Below the pieces are notes generated by a model that was not told where the DNA came from, did not search any database, and worked only from the letters and a program-made list of their open reading frames with translations. 20,535 bases of DNA, taken from positions 1-20,535 of the IMG/VR virus record IMGVR_UViG_3300031696_000084, one strand, 5' to 3'. The position numbers and the translations under genes are program-made. Shown piece after piece: positions 6,095 to 11,796 of this stretch. Each line of letters begins with the position of its first letter. The stretch's first letter is position 1. Source of the DNA: a virus.

Positions 6095-6528
6095 TATCTA
6101 GTCAGGAAACGAGCTATATGATGTACAAATGGAAGGAGTGATATAGACATGAACAAATTTGCTCCAGTATGTGCAAGTGCTATTCTCAACGTGTCCCCTT
6201 TAGGCATACCATCACTTACAAGGAAACCAGCAATCCATATTGTACCTGTCGTTCCAATATTTGCTCCAAGAACAGCTGCAATAGCAGCTGGAAGAGGAAC
6301 AGCCCCAGAAGCTACCAATGCAATAATAGCAGTAGTAGATAGGGAAGATGATTGCCAGAGTATCGTCATTACAATACCGCCAAGGAACATCCAATAGGGA
6401 TTGTGAATAAAATAACTCAAATGATCTAGGTTTCCCATCTGCTTCATTCCACCAGAAAACATCTTTAAACCAATATAGAATACTACTAGTCCAACTAGTG
6501 TTGTCAGTACAGGATTACCAAGCTCCAT
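6091..6528 (-). CDS. Single-repeat Na+/phosphate cotransporter-like protein
   Basis: This is a membrane protein of the Na/Pi cotransporter family (PF02690-like, NptA/SLC34 type), which moves phosphate inward with sodium. It has the family's WQSSSLSTTAIIALVASGAV signature (residues 58-77, QSSS 59-62), GANIGTT (88-94) and ALAHTGAN (117-124). Spans: about 6-27, 45-57, the re-entrant QSSS region to about 78, 79-104 and 117-137. Full transporters carry two inverted QSSS repeats; this 145-aa protein carries one, so it would have to dimerise or associate with a host protein. The start is ATG 6528 (AAGGTG at 6 nt) rather than ATG 6561, which has no ribosome site at normal distance. It lies directly downstream of the tmRNA. 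Confidence 0.8.
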   Translation of the reverse strand: MELGNPVLTTLVGLVVFYIGLKMFSGGMKQMGNLDHLSYFIHNPYWMFLGGIVMTILWQSSSLSTTAIIALVASGAVPLPAAIAAVLGANIGTTGTIWIAGFLVSDGMPKGDTLRIALAHTGANLFMSISLLPFVHHIARFLTRY

Positions 6529-6598
6529 CTTTTTCACCTTTTTTATTAATTTATTTTTCATTATTATTATTATCTATATCCTCACATTCAAATAGAGT

Positions 6599-7034
6599 GG
6601 TGGGTGATTCTGTTGCTAGGACACCCACCGAAACCCCGACAATCACAGCTTACGCTGCAAGAGCCATTGGTGATACATTATCGTTTGCATCTATAGTGTT
6701 TGGCGAATAACGCTGCCAGTCGGTAGTTCTACTCTCATCTATCCCTGCCTGTCGATCCTATTTCGCCCCCATCATAAACACACGATACGAATCTTCAAAC
6801 CCCTCTTCGGCCATGTAACTCTCATTATTATTCCACATTCTTTTAAAATAATAATCGTAACAATCTTCTATGGTTTGTTTTGATACGTTAAGATGTCCTT
6901 TAACAATATAAAATATTTTACATTTAAATTTAAGATTGCTAATACTTCTATTCCTTATTCGTGTGCTTATGGTGGAGGCGTGGGGTACTGCCCCCCAGTC
7001 CAGTACAGTAGTCAATTTGTATCAACGAACTACA
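6599..7034 (-). ncRNA. ssrA: Circularly permuted (two-piece) tmRNA
   Basis: tmRNA rescues stalled ribosomes by adding a degradation tag. The acceptor piece comes first and ends at an encoded CCA (6972-6970) after CGCCTCC and A; just before it TGGGG-GGCAGTA-CCCCA forms a T-arm. A 199-nt intervening segment (6969-6771) follows, then the coding piece starting GGGGGCG at 6770, continuing with the tmRNA-like GGATCGACAGG. GGGGGCG pairs with CGCCTCC over 7 bp, including G3-U70, the alanine-tRNA identity pair. The coding piece carries a TAGATGCAAACGAT resume region (E. coli: UAGUCGCAAACGAC), the tag and a P5-like hairpin with the stop codon in its loop (6643-6660). A stem 6599-6606/6622-6629 lies at the 3' end. 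Outer ends are approximate. The T-loop is non-canonical and I could not pair P2 by eye. Confidence 0.9.
6650..6688 (-). other. tmRNA tag reading frame
   Basis: The resume codon is GCA (6686-6688) and the tag is ANDNVSPMALAA, then TAA (6650-6652). The ANDN start resembles alphaproteobacterial tags (for example Caulobacter AANDNFAEEFAVAA), and the C-terminal ALAA is the ClpXP-type degron also found in the E. coli tag. The stop codon sits in a GUAA loop closed by UUGCAGC/GCUGUGA. Confidence 0.9.
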
Positions 7035-7040
7035 ATCTTA

Positions 7041-7069
7041 TTTATAGTCTATATTGACTGAAATGTCAA
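7041..7069 (-). promoter_or_regulatory. Promoter of the tmRNA gene
   Basis: Consensus TTGACA (7064-7069), a 17-nt spacer and TATAAA (7041-7046) on the minus strand place the start of transcription near 7034, just before the acceptor piece. The same place holds a TATAAATA octamer (7039-7046) resembling a T4 late promoter. The TGA stop of the upstream mini-gene lies in the -35. Confidence 0.75.
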
Positions 7070-7227
7070 CCCTTTTTTACAATTGCAATTACGCCCCATG
7101 CAATAGCTGCATAAGCAGCAATCTTAACAAAAGGAGCTCCAATTAAAATGACAACACCCATGGCGATAAGAGCACCACCGTGAAGTGAAGATGCTTCTTT
7201 GATTCGTTCTTTAATGTAATCGATCAT
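7066..7227 (-). CDS. Small membrane protein (53 aa)
   Basis: The function is not recognised. A charged amphipathic start (MIDYIKERIKEASSLHGG) is followed by two closely spaced hydrophobic stretches, ALIAMGVVILIGAPFVKI and AAYAAIAWGVIAIV, and a short KKG tail, so it is probably an inner-membrane protein of two spans or one long hairpin. Its size and layout are holin-like, but nothing proves that role. ATG 7225-7227 overlaps the stop of the upstream gene (ATGA), with AAGGA about 8 nt before. The stop codon overlaps the -35 of the tmRNA promoter. Confidence 0.7.
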   Translation of the reverse strand: MIDYIKERIKEASSLHGGALIAMGVVILIGAPFVKIAAYAAIAWGVIAIVKKG

Positions 7228-7403
7228 TTAATATCCTTTTCTTGTTTAATAGAACAGTCCCAACGACCGCCCTTCGTACCTATATTTAATTGTTTAGCGT
7301 TTTCTTTACACGTTTGATATGCACCTGGAGCAGTTGGATATACATCAGCAATCTTTGCAGGTTCACCATTTGCAATATACAATAACACAATAAACATTTT
7401 CAT
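7224..7403 (-). CDS. Small phage protein (59 aa)
   Basis: The function is not recognised. The sequence begins MKMFIVLLYIANGEPAKIAD, goes on to YPTAPGAYQTCKENAKQLN and ends with a WDCSIKQEKDIK tail. The first ten residues are hydrophobic but too short for a signal peptide; they look like the first beta strand of a small domain. Two cysteines (about residues 32 and 50) could pair. I know proteins with an LLYxxNGEP start from marine T4-like phages, none characterised. ATG 7401-7403 has GGAG at 8 nt. It is coupled to the small membrane protein. Confidence 0.7.
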   Translation of the reverse strand: MKMFIVLLYIANGEPAKIADVYPTAPGAYQTCKENAKQLNIGTKGGRWDCSIKQEKDIK

Positions 7404-7420
7404 AATAAAAACTCCAAGTA

Positions 7421-7438
7421 GGGGAGCCGAAGCTCCCC
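7421..7438 (-). terminator. TTCG hairpin after the DUF932 gene
   Basis: GGGGAGC-TTCG-GCTCCCC on the minus strand is a 7-bp GC-rich stem with a stable tetraloop, 7 nt after the TAA of the DUF932 gene. The T-run (7406-7410) begins only 10 nt after the stem, so it may be a leaky terminator or a 3'-end stabiliser; it sits just before the ribosome site of the next gene. Confidence 0.55.
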
Positions 7439-7445
7439 ATTTAGA

Positions 7446-8393
7446 TTAAGCTGCTTCTGCGTATTCGATTGCAGATTTAAGAGCTTTTGCTTTCAATTTA
7501 GAGTTAGCACCATACCAAGCTGAAGTCAGGCGACTATCATTGTTACGACCAATTGTGTGATCAGTCATGTAGGTAACGGTGTTGAAAGCATTCCACCAAG
7601 TGCCAGCACCAAACTCTGCTCCTGGCTGTGTGTAAAGATGCTCCATAGCTTCTTCAGAATTCTTCGACTGTGCATTTTCAGCATCTTTTCTGTTAGAAGT
7701 GCGAGGGAACATAGAGTTGAAGTACTCAACGATGTTATCGTTAGTGAAACGCTTAGAGCCAAGAAACTGAGCAGCTTCTTTGTACATAGCTAATTTCTCT
7801 TTTGCGACACCAAGCTGTTCTTTAACTATGTCACCATCAAATTTTTGACGATGATTTACTTTAACAGCATAGTCAGTAGCACCTTGAAGAGCAAAGTGAA
7901 GAGTATTTGTACAAACAACACGAGTCGGTGTCATTTTAATATCTATCGAAGCACCATACATATGTGGGTTTGAGAACAAAAGAAACTGCTCAATAACATC
8001 GCCTTTGAATACTTCAAACGCATCGTTGACTTTAGCAAGAGCCCAAACACGAGATCCTCCTTGCAATGAACCTGCTGTATGCATTTCCATGTCACCAGCT
8101 TGTACAAAGTCATCAAAAAACTCAAACGCTTGAGTGTTCTGAAGTGGCTTCCAGTCATCACCAATCACTGAAAAGAACTTATCGTCCGAAGCACGATAAA
8201 GAGCTTTTTTCTTTGGAACCATGACTTGCTCACCGTTACCATCTGTAACGAACATATCGCGGGCTTCAACTTCCCAGTTAAGACCTGCTACTTCGAGCAT
8301 CTGCTCTGGTGTCAAGTCTGAAGGAACTTTAGTACCAAGACCGTGCCAAGGTAATTCGCCTGCATATGCCATTGTTTCTACTAATGCACTCAT
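7446..8393 (-). CDS. DUF932 phage/plasmid-like protein
   Basis: This 315-aa protein matches the DUF932 family (phage/plasmid-like protein, TIGR03299 type), common in plasmids and large phages with no firmly known role. Typical traits: an N-terminal PWHGLGTKVP, DWKPLQNTQAFEFFDDFV, AGSLQGGSRVWALAKV, FSNPHMYGASIDIKMTPTRVVCTNTL, and a C-terminal TWWNAFNTVTYMTDH. The length is usual for the family. ATG 8393 is preceded by GGAG at 9 nt. It has its own promoter (8438-8466) and a hairpin at the end, so it is mostly transcribed alone; the two small downstream genes may receive read-through. Confidence 0.88.
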   Translation of the reverse strand: MSALVETMAYAGELPWHGLGTKVPSDLTPEQMLEVAGLNWEVEARDMFVTDGNGEQVMVPKKKALYRASDDKFFSVIGDDWKPLQNTQAFEFFDDFVQAGDMEMHTAGSLQGGSRVWALAKVNDAFEVFKGDVIEQFLLFSNPHMYGASIDIKMTPTRVVCTNTLHFALQGATDYAVKVNHRQKFDGDIVKEQLGVAKEKLAMYKEAAQFLGSKRFTNDNIVEYFNSMFPRTSNRKDAENAQSKNSEEAMEHLYTQPGAEFGAGTWWNAFNTVTYMTDHTIGRNNDSRLTSAWYGANSKLKAKALKSAIEYAEAA

Positions 8394-8437
8394 AATATAT
8401 ATTCTCCAGTTAAATCTTGTTAATCTCTAGTATACTA

Positions 8438-8466
8438 ACTATACTTTGTTTTAATAATAAAGTCAA
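8438..8466 (-). promoter_or_regulatory. Sigma70-like promoter of the DUF932 gene
   Basis: TTGACT (8461-8466), a 17-nt spacer and TATAGT (8438-8443) on the minus strand, within the shared block running from AAAATAACCC through to AGAGATTAAC. A second TATACT lies a few bases downstream. Confidence 0.75.
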
Positions 8467-8546
8467 GGGTTATTTTCGATAAAAGAAGAAATTTTCAGTG
8501 GCTCTTAACCCTAACCCGAAGGTTCCAGTAATTTCCTCTCCCCTAT

Positions 8547-8786
8547 TTAATTTTTAATTGCGCGAATAAAACGCTGAACATCGCTATCAGCAAAGTTACC
8601 AGCTGCGGTCCAGTTGCGAAAAGCAGAGCATTCAGTCATGTTATCAGCACACGAATCTACCTTAGAACATGTATCGCAAGGCATCTCACGAACATTTTCA
8701 GGAATAGGAAGAACTGTTTGGCTATGGGTACATTTGCCCCAAGATGAATCAAACTCAGTTCCGATTGAAAAATAATCACTAGACAT
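8547..8786 (-). CDS. Cysteine-rich small protein, possible zinc binder
   Basis: A 79-aa protein with five cysteines, including MPCDTCSKVDSCADNMTEC, the pattern of a small metal-binding knuckle, followed by AFRNWTAAGNFADSDVQRFI. I know this pattern from uncharacterised proteins of marine T4-like phages. Zinc binding is inferred. The frame opens with a GTG at 8792, but ATG 8784-8786 stands 8 nt after GGAG and is chosen. It has its own promoter. The gap downstream (8467-8546) holds a weak AACC-TTCG-GGTT hairpin and no gene. Confidence 0.72.
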   Translation of the reverse strand: MSSDYFSIGTEFDSSWGKCTHSQTVLPIPENVREMPCDTCSKVDSCADNMTECSAFRNWTAAGNFADSDVQRFIRAIKN

Positions 8787-8827
8787 ATTCACTTCTCCAT
8801 AATTTAATGTTAATCTCTATTATACTA

Positions 8828-8856
8828 AGTATACTTTGTTTTAATAATAAAGTCAA
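8828..8856 (-). promoter_or_regulatory. Sigma70-like promoter
   Basis: TTGACT (8851-8856), a 17-nt spacer and TATACT (8828-8833) on the minus strand, nearly identical to the promoters at 8438 and 9172. Confidence 0.78.
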
Positions 8857-8886
8857 GGGTTATTTTTCAATAAAAACAAATTAATT

Positions 8887-9135
8887 TCAAATTAACTCAA
8901 ATGCACGTTTAAGAAGAAGCTGGGCTCCATCATCAGTATCAAAGCCTTCTTCAGTAGCAAAATCCATGTTGCTAGAACCCATAAGTGTTTCAGCAAGACC
9001 AAGCTCGTTCATGAAACCAGCAACTCCAACTGGAGTGGTAGAGAAAACAAAGTCTTTAAATTGACCTTGGCTACCACGGCTTTCGCCGTAAAACATTTTA
9101 ATTCCACCGTTACAAGCTGCTACATAATTAATCAT
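8887..9135 (-). CDS. Small hypothetical protein (82 aa)
   Basis: The function is not recognised. The sequence runs MINYVAACNGGIKMFYGESR, then FVFSTTPVGVAGFMNELGLA, and ends with an acidic and helical tail (DTDDGAQLLLKRAFELI). It appears soluble, with no membrane segment. ATG 9135 follows AAGGAA with a 6-nt gap; the leader is shared almost base for base with the gene at 9224-9529. It has its own promoter. Confidence 0.68.
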   Translation of the reverse strand: MINYVAACNGGIKMFYGESRGSQGQFKDFVFSTTPVGVAGFMNELGLAETLMGSSNMDFATEEGFDTDDGAQLLLKRAFELI

Positions 9136-9171
9136 TTCAATTTCCTTATCAAGTTAATCTCTATTATACTT

Positions 9172-9200
9172 AGTATACTTTGTTTTCATAATAAAGTCAA
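9172..9200 (-). promoter_or_regulatory. Sigma70-like promoter
   Basis: TTGACT (9195-9200), a 17-nt spacer and TATACT (9172-9177) on the minus strand, flanked by the same AAAATAACCC upstream and AGAGATTAAC downstream strings as its relatives. Confidence 0.78.
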
Positions 9201-9223
9201 GGGTTATTTTCGATAAAAACAAA

Positions 9224-9529
9224 TTATTCTTCAGAATAAACGCCAATTCCAAATTTGCTTATGCCAATTCCATTTTCTCCTTTTTCAACAAGCCACGAAA
9301 CACCACCTATAATGTCTTCACACATTCCGTCATTTAATACAGATTCGAGGTCTGACATAGGGTACTTTATTTCACCCATATCATTCCATTTCACAACAGC
9401 AACTGGAGGAACTGACACACCACTTACTGACTTAATGATACCAGTAACTATACCATAAGAAAAAGGCATTGATGAACACCAGTTACCAATTAATTTCGTT
9501 CCAACTACTACTTCGTTTAAATTTGTCAT
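9224..9529 (-). CDS. Small hypothetical protein (101 aa)
   Basis: The function is not recognised. The N-terminal two thirds alternate beta-type residues and turns (VVVGTKLIGNWCSSMPFSYG, VTGIIKSV, VAVVKWNDMGEIKYP), suggesting a small beta-barrel of the SH3-like kind; the C-terminus is Gly-rich (GENGIGISKFGIGVYSEE). ATG 9529 follows AAGGAA with a 6-nt gap. It is the first (rightmost) gene of the row of singly promoted genes between 7.4 and 9.6 kb. Confidence 0.68.
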   Translation of the reverse strand: MTNLNEVVVGTKLIGNWCSSMPFSYGIVTGIIKSVSGVSVPPVAVVKWNDMGEIKYPMSDLESVLNDGMCEDIIGGVSWLVEKGENGIGISKFGIGVYSEE

Positions 9530-9567
9530 TTCAATTTCCTTATCAAGTGTTAATCTCTATTATAACT

Positions 9568-9596
9568 ATATTACTTTGTTTTCATAATAAAGTCAA
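9568..9596 (-). promoter_or_regulatory. Sigma70-like promoter, diverged copy
   Basis: TTGACT (9591-9596), a 17-nt spacer and TAATAT (9568-9573) on the minus strand. The -10 is weaker than in its neighbours, and the upstream AAAATAACCC string is lost. The gap 9597-9722 holds no other gene. Confidence 0.6.
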
Positions 9597-9722
9597 GAAA
9601 AATCGTACCTGCTAAGTGGTTGATTTTAAACGATACTTGAAAAAAGATTATTTTTGTTTTTTTTAATTAAATATTAATACGTTTAGTGTATAATAGTATA
9701 ATTGAAACAGATAGGATATATT

Positions 9723-9857
9723 ATGAATAAGATGACCAAAGAAGGAACAGCATACGTTAAATGCTTCGCATACGAAGAGGCAGCGAGGTTACAAAAAAAG
9801 AATGAAGATGATGTTAGAGTAGTCAATAGACCACGGAAGATTAAAATAAGAGTTTAG
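9723..9857 (+). CDS. Mini-protein on the plus strand (44 aa)
   Basis: This is the only convincing plus-strand gene. The product (MNKMTKEGTAYVKCFAYEEA, then a basic tail with VVNRPRKIKIRV) is small and basic; the function is not recognised. Upstream are two overlapping TATAAT boxes (9689-9694 and 9697-9702) without a clear -35, and a weak AGGA 9 nt before the ATG. It is convergent with the long operon ending at 9925 and divergent from the gene at 9529. A strong minus-strand promoter immediately after its stop codon points into it. Confidence 0.65.
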   Translation: MNKMTKEGTAYVKCFAYEEAARLQKKNEDDVRVVNRPRKIKIRV

Positions 9858-9859
9858 TT

Positions 9860-9917
9860 GTAAAAAATAGTGAATATTATATAATACCACATTTTTTTTA
9901 TAAAGTCAACTTTTTTA
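9860..9917. repeat. 56-bp dispersed promoter-like element, copy B
   Basis: Nearly identical to 5484-5539 in inverted orientation. Both start with GTAAAAAATAGT just at or after the stop codon of a small gene and end with CACA, a T8 tract and ATAAAGTCAAC. Copy B also has a perfect 12-bp palindrome, TATTATATAATA. Confidence 0.7.
9881..9909 (-). promoter_or_regulatory. Minus-strand promoter facing the plus-strand mini-gene
   Basis: TTGACT (9904-9909), a 17-nt spacer and TATTAT (9881-9886). Transcription would run antisense across the mini-gene 9723-9857 and towards the gene at 9529. Confidence 0.55.
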
Positions 9918-9924
9918 TAAAAAT

Positions 9925-10392
9925 CTAATTTTTAGGGAACCGCTCTTGGAAAGGGAAATCATAGAACATAAGCTTAGTTTTGCTGGTTTCAAATAGATTC
10001 TTTTTCTTCTTACGAGACATCTTACCCTTCTGAGCTATACCCTTCTGAGCACGTTTCTGAACTCTCTGGAGCTGCTTTTGCTTCTCCTTGGTCCATGGGA
10101 AACGAATGAGTAGATCATCTTTACCATCATGGACTACCATTGTGATGTACTTCTCACCCCAAACATTACCAATAGAGTGATACTTGTATACGAACTCTTT
10201 AATGAATGGTTCATGCCTTGATCTGCCGATAAACTCTTTATTGACCATGAATGTTGTATAAACAACACCAAGAACGACACCAACCACGACATACTTAAAA
10301 AAGGGGCTTTTTACGACAAGAGGGATAAAGCATACAATCCCTGCAAATATCCATAACAGTAACAAATTTGTTGATGTGAATAACATATCCAT
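9925..10392 (-). CDS. Membrane protein with basic cytoplasmic tail
   Basis: A 155-aa protein with two N-terminal spans (about residues 8-28 and 33-50: LLLLWIFAGIVCFIPLVV and FKYVVVGVVLGVVYTTFMV), a soluble part, and a strongly basic segment around 100-130 (KEKQKQLQRVQKRAQKG, SRKKKKNLF). The function is not recognised. Its start overlaps the stop of the ExbD-like gene (TAATG), and it completes a three-gene membrane cassette with the MotA/ExbB-like gene, so it may be an accessory subunit. It is the last gene of the long rnh operon. Confidence 0.7.
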   Translation of the reverse strand: MDMLFTSTNLLLLWIFAGIVCFIPLVVKSPFFKYVVVGVVLGVVYTTFMVNKEFIGRSRHEPFIKEFVYKYHSIGNVWGEKYITMVVHDGKDDLLIRFPWTKEKQKQLQRVQKRAQKGIAQKGKMSRKKKKNLFETSKTKLMFYDFPFQERFPKN

Positions 10393-11021
10393 TAGGGTCG
10401 ATCCATATATGGTATTGATTGAAGAGCGACATCGTTAACAATCAGTTGATTACTTTCATGAAAGACAACATCACCATCATTAAGGACTTCAAATTCAAAC
10501 ACATGCTTCTCTTCACTAGGCTCAGTGAGTGTTACCTCTACAATCTTTAGAATCCTATACGGGTTTACCTGAAGTAATTCAATCTTAATGTTTTCAGGTG
10601 TTATATCAGGGTTACCAAGATTGTTATAAAAATGTGTTGTGACTACATATCTTCTCTGTGTCTTTGATCTGATGCTTATAACTTCTCTATTGACAGGGAT
10701 AAGTTCAACATTTTCCTTGGAGGTATACATATCGTTCCGATCACCAAGGTCATCTCTATCAAGTGTGAGCAAAGCAAAATCTTTTGCGCGGAAACCAACT
10801 ACGTTATCCTTATCGTCTTTAATCCATAGATCGATATCAGATTTACTATTATCATCCCATGACATAATAACAAGATACTCAGCCTTTGGGTCATGAGCTT
10901 CTTTTTTAGCGACTGGATTGATAAGAATGAACGCAAGCATGAATAGGAATGTAAAACCTACAAGAAGGTTAAACAATAAATCTACAAATCCAAACGTGCT
11001 TTTATATCGATTTGTGTCCAT
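10392..11021 (-). CDS. ExbD/MotB-like single-span protein
   Basis: This 209-aa protein has a short cytoplasmic N-terminus, one span (about residues 12-34, FVDLLFNLLVGFTFLFMLAF) and a large periplasmic domain. In ExbD, TolR and MotB a single N-terminal span with an essential Asp carries the proton path; here Asp14 lies at the start of the span, as expected for that role. The periplasmic part includes SDIDLWIKDDKDNVVGFRAK and LTLDRDDLGDRND, a beta-rich motif unlike the peptidoglycan-binding domain of MotB. It lies one base after the MotA/ExbB-like gene. The partner assignment is inferred from topology and adjacency. Confidence 0.65.
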   Translation of the reverse strand: MDTNRYKSTFGFVDLLFNLLVGFTFLFMLAFILINPVAKKEAHDPKAEYLVIMSWDDNSKSDIDLWIKDDKDNVVGFRAKDFALLTLDRDDLGDRNDMYTSKENVELIPVNREVISIRSKTQRRYVVTTHFYNNLGNPDITPENIKIELLQVNPYRILKIVEVTLTEPSEEKHVFEFEVLNDGDVVFHESNQLIVNDVALQSIPYMDRP

Positions 11022-11022
11022 G

Positions 11023-11472
11023 TCATGTATTTTCGTAAATAATCATTTGTATCTTAATGATAGTTGAACAAACAAGTCCCACCAATGTAGTAACAAGAGC
11101 AGTGCTCATACCAATAGCCATGTCAGATATGGCTTCCTGCACGTTTTTAATATCATTTACATCTAAACCAGTGAACGCTGTATTCAACATGATAAGGAAG
11201 CCAGCAACAGTACCAATCATACCAAGCGTGACCATTACCTCGCTGCCAAACCAAACATAGTTAGTTAGCCTATCAACGTGGTCCCAGTTAGTGCTTTTAA
11301 GACTGATGAACCCAATTGATAGAGAGGAGATTATAAACACACCAATAATAACAAAACTGATCTTCGTCATGTCAGCATTGTATAGAAACTCCCACCAACC
11401 ATATTGATCAATCATGAATGCAGAGAAAACAATAATTGCTGTCTGTATCCACCATTTCAAGGCTGCATTCAT
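11023..11472 (-). CDS. MotA/TolQ/ExbB-like proton channel protein
   Basis: The MotA/TolQ/ExbB family forms inner-membrane pentamers that couple proton flow to motion of a single-span partner. This 149-aa protein is short for the family. It has spans at about 9-27, 37-57, 77-97 and 115-143; the last two carry the family signature, LGMIGTVAGFLIML (83-96) and ISDMAIGMSTALVTTLVG (115-132). The large cytoplasmic loop between the first pairs is reduced. ATG 11470-11472 overlaps the previous stop, with AAGGA at 8 nt. The next gene encodes the ExbD-like partner. Confidence 0.82.
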   Translation of the reverse strand: MNAALKWWIQTAIIVFSAFMIDQYGWWEFLYNADMTKISFVIIGVFIISSLSIGFISLKSTNWDHVDRLTNYVWFGSEVMVTLGMIGTVAGFLIMLNTAFTGLDVNDIKNVQEAISDMAIGMSTALVTTLVGLVCSTIIKIQMIIYENT

Positions 11473-11792
11473 AATTTAGGTCCTTTTATTTGTTGTTTAA
11501 ACCAACCACCCCCAATAATACAGGAAACGCCTGAAATTGATGTTTCCATTATTGTAAATGTTTTATTCTTTGGACTTCTATATATTGAAAACACGACCTG
11601 TACGTTCTTATCTGTTTCTGGTTCATACATGCCAAGGTATTCAAACTCTGTTTCACCAGCAGCAGTAATTTTTTCAGTTATCTCAGTATGCGGACCGCAG
11701 ACGACTGGCTTGGGAACTAACTTAATTGATTCTTGAGCAACCACAGGGTTTGTAAGCATCAAAACTAGTGTAAGAACCGCCCATTTAAACAT
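11469..11792 (-). CDS. Small exported protein (107 aa)
   Basis: A signal peptide (MFKWAVLTLVLMLTNPVVA, cleavage before QES) and a small periplasmic domain with CGPHTEITEKI near the N-terminus, FEYLGMYEP, an FTIME strand and SCIIGGGW near the end; the two cysteines probably form a disulfide. I recall similar small exported proteins with a CGP...SC..GxGW layout in alphaproteobacteria and their phages, of unknown role. It is coupled to the MotA/ExbB-like gene downstream (ATGA), so it may act on the periplasmic side of that channel. AGGA stands about 7 nt before the ATG. Confidence 0.7.
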   Translation of the reverse strand: MFKWAVLTLVLMLTNPVVAQESIKLVPKPVVCGPHTEITEKITAAGETEFEYLGMYEPETDKNVQVVFSIYRSPKNKTFTIMETSISGVSCIIGGGWFKQQIKGPKL

Positions 11793-11796
11793 TGTA

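Noticed and set aside
4978-6760. Reassigned TAG codon (amber read-through) in this phage
   Set aside because: Frames continue after TAG at 4978, 6091 and 6758, but the last is within the tmRNA, the second runs only 17 codons, the first has better explanations, and clear gene interiors contain no TAG.
6758-7015. An 85-codon minus-strand frame as a protein gene
   Set aside because: It starts at a TTG inside the tmRNA acceptor piece and ends in the coding piece; RNA structure explains both ends. Only the middle is kept as a question about the intervening segment.
8506-8546. Telomere-like GGGTTA repeats and a TTCG hairpin as a terminator
   Set aside because: There are only two repeat units, the stem is 4 bp and no T-run follows, so it is too weak to call.
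11057-11736. Plus-strand frames opposite the MotA/ExbB-like and exported protein genes
   Set aside because: The minus-strand genes have family motifs, ribosome sites and coupled starts; the opposite frames have none.
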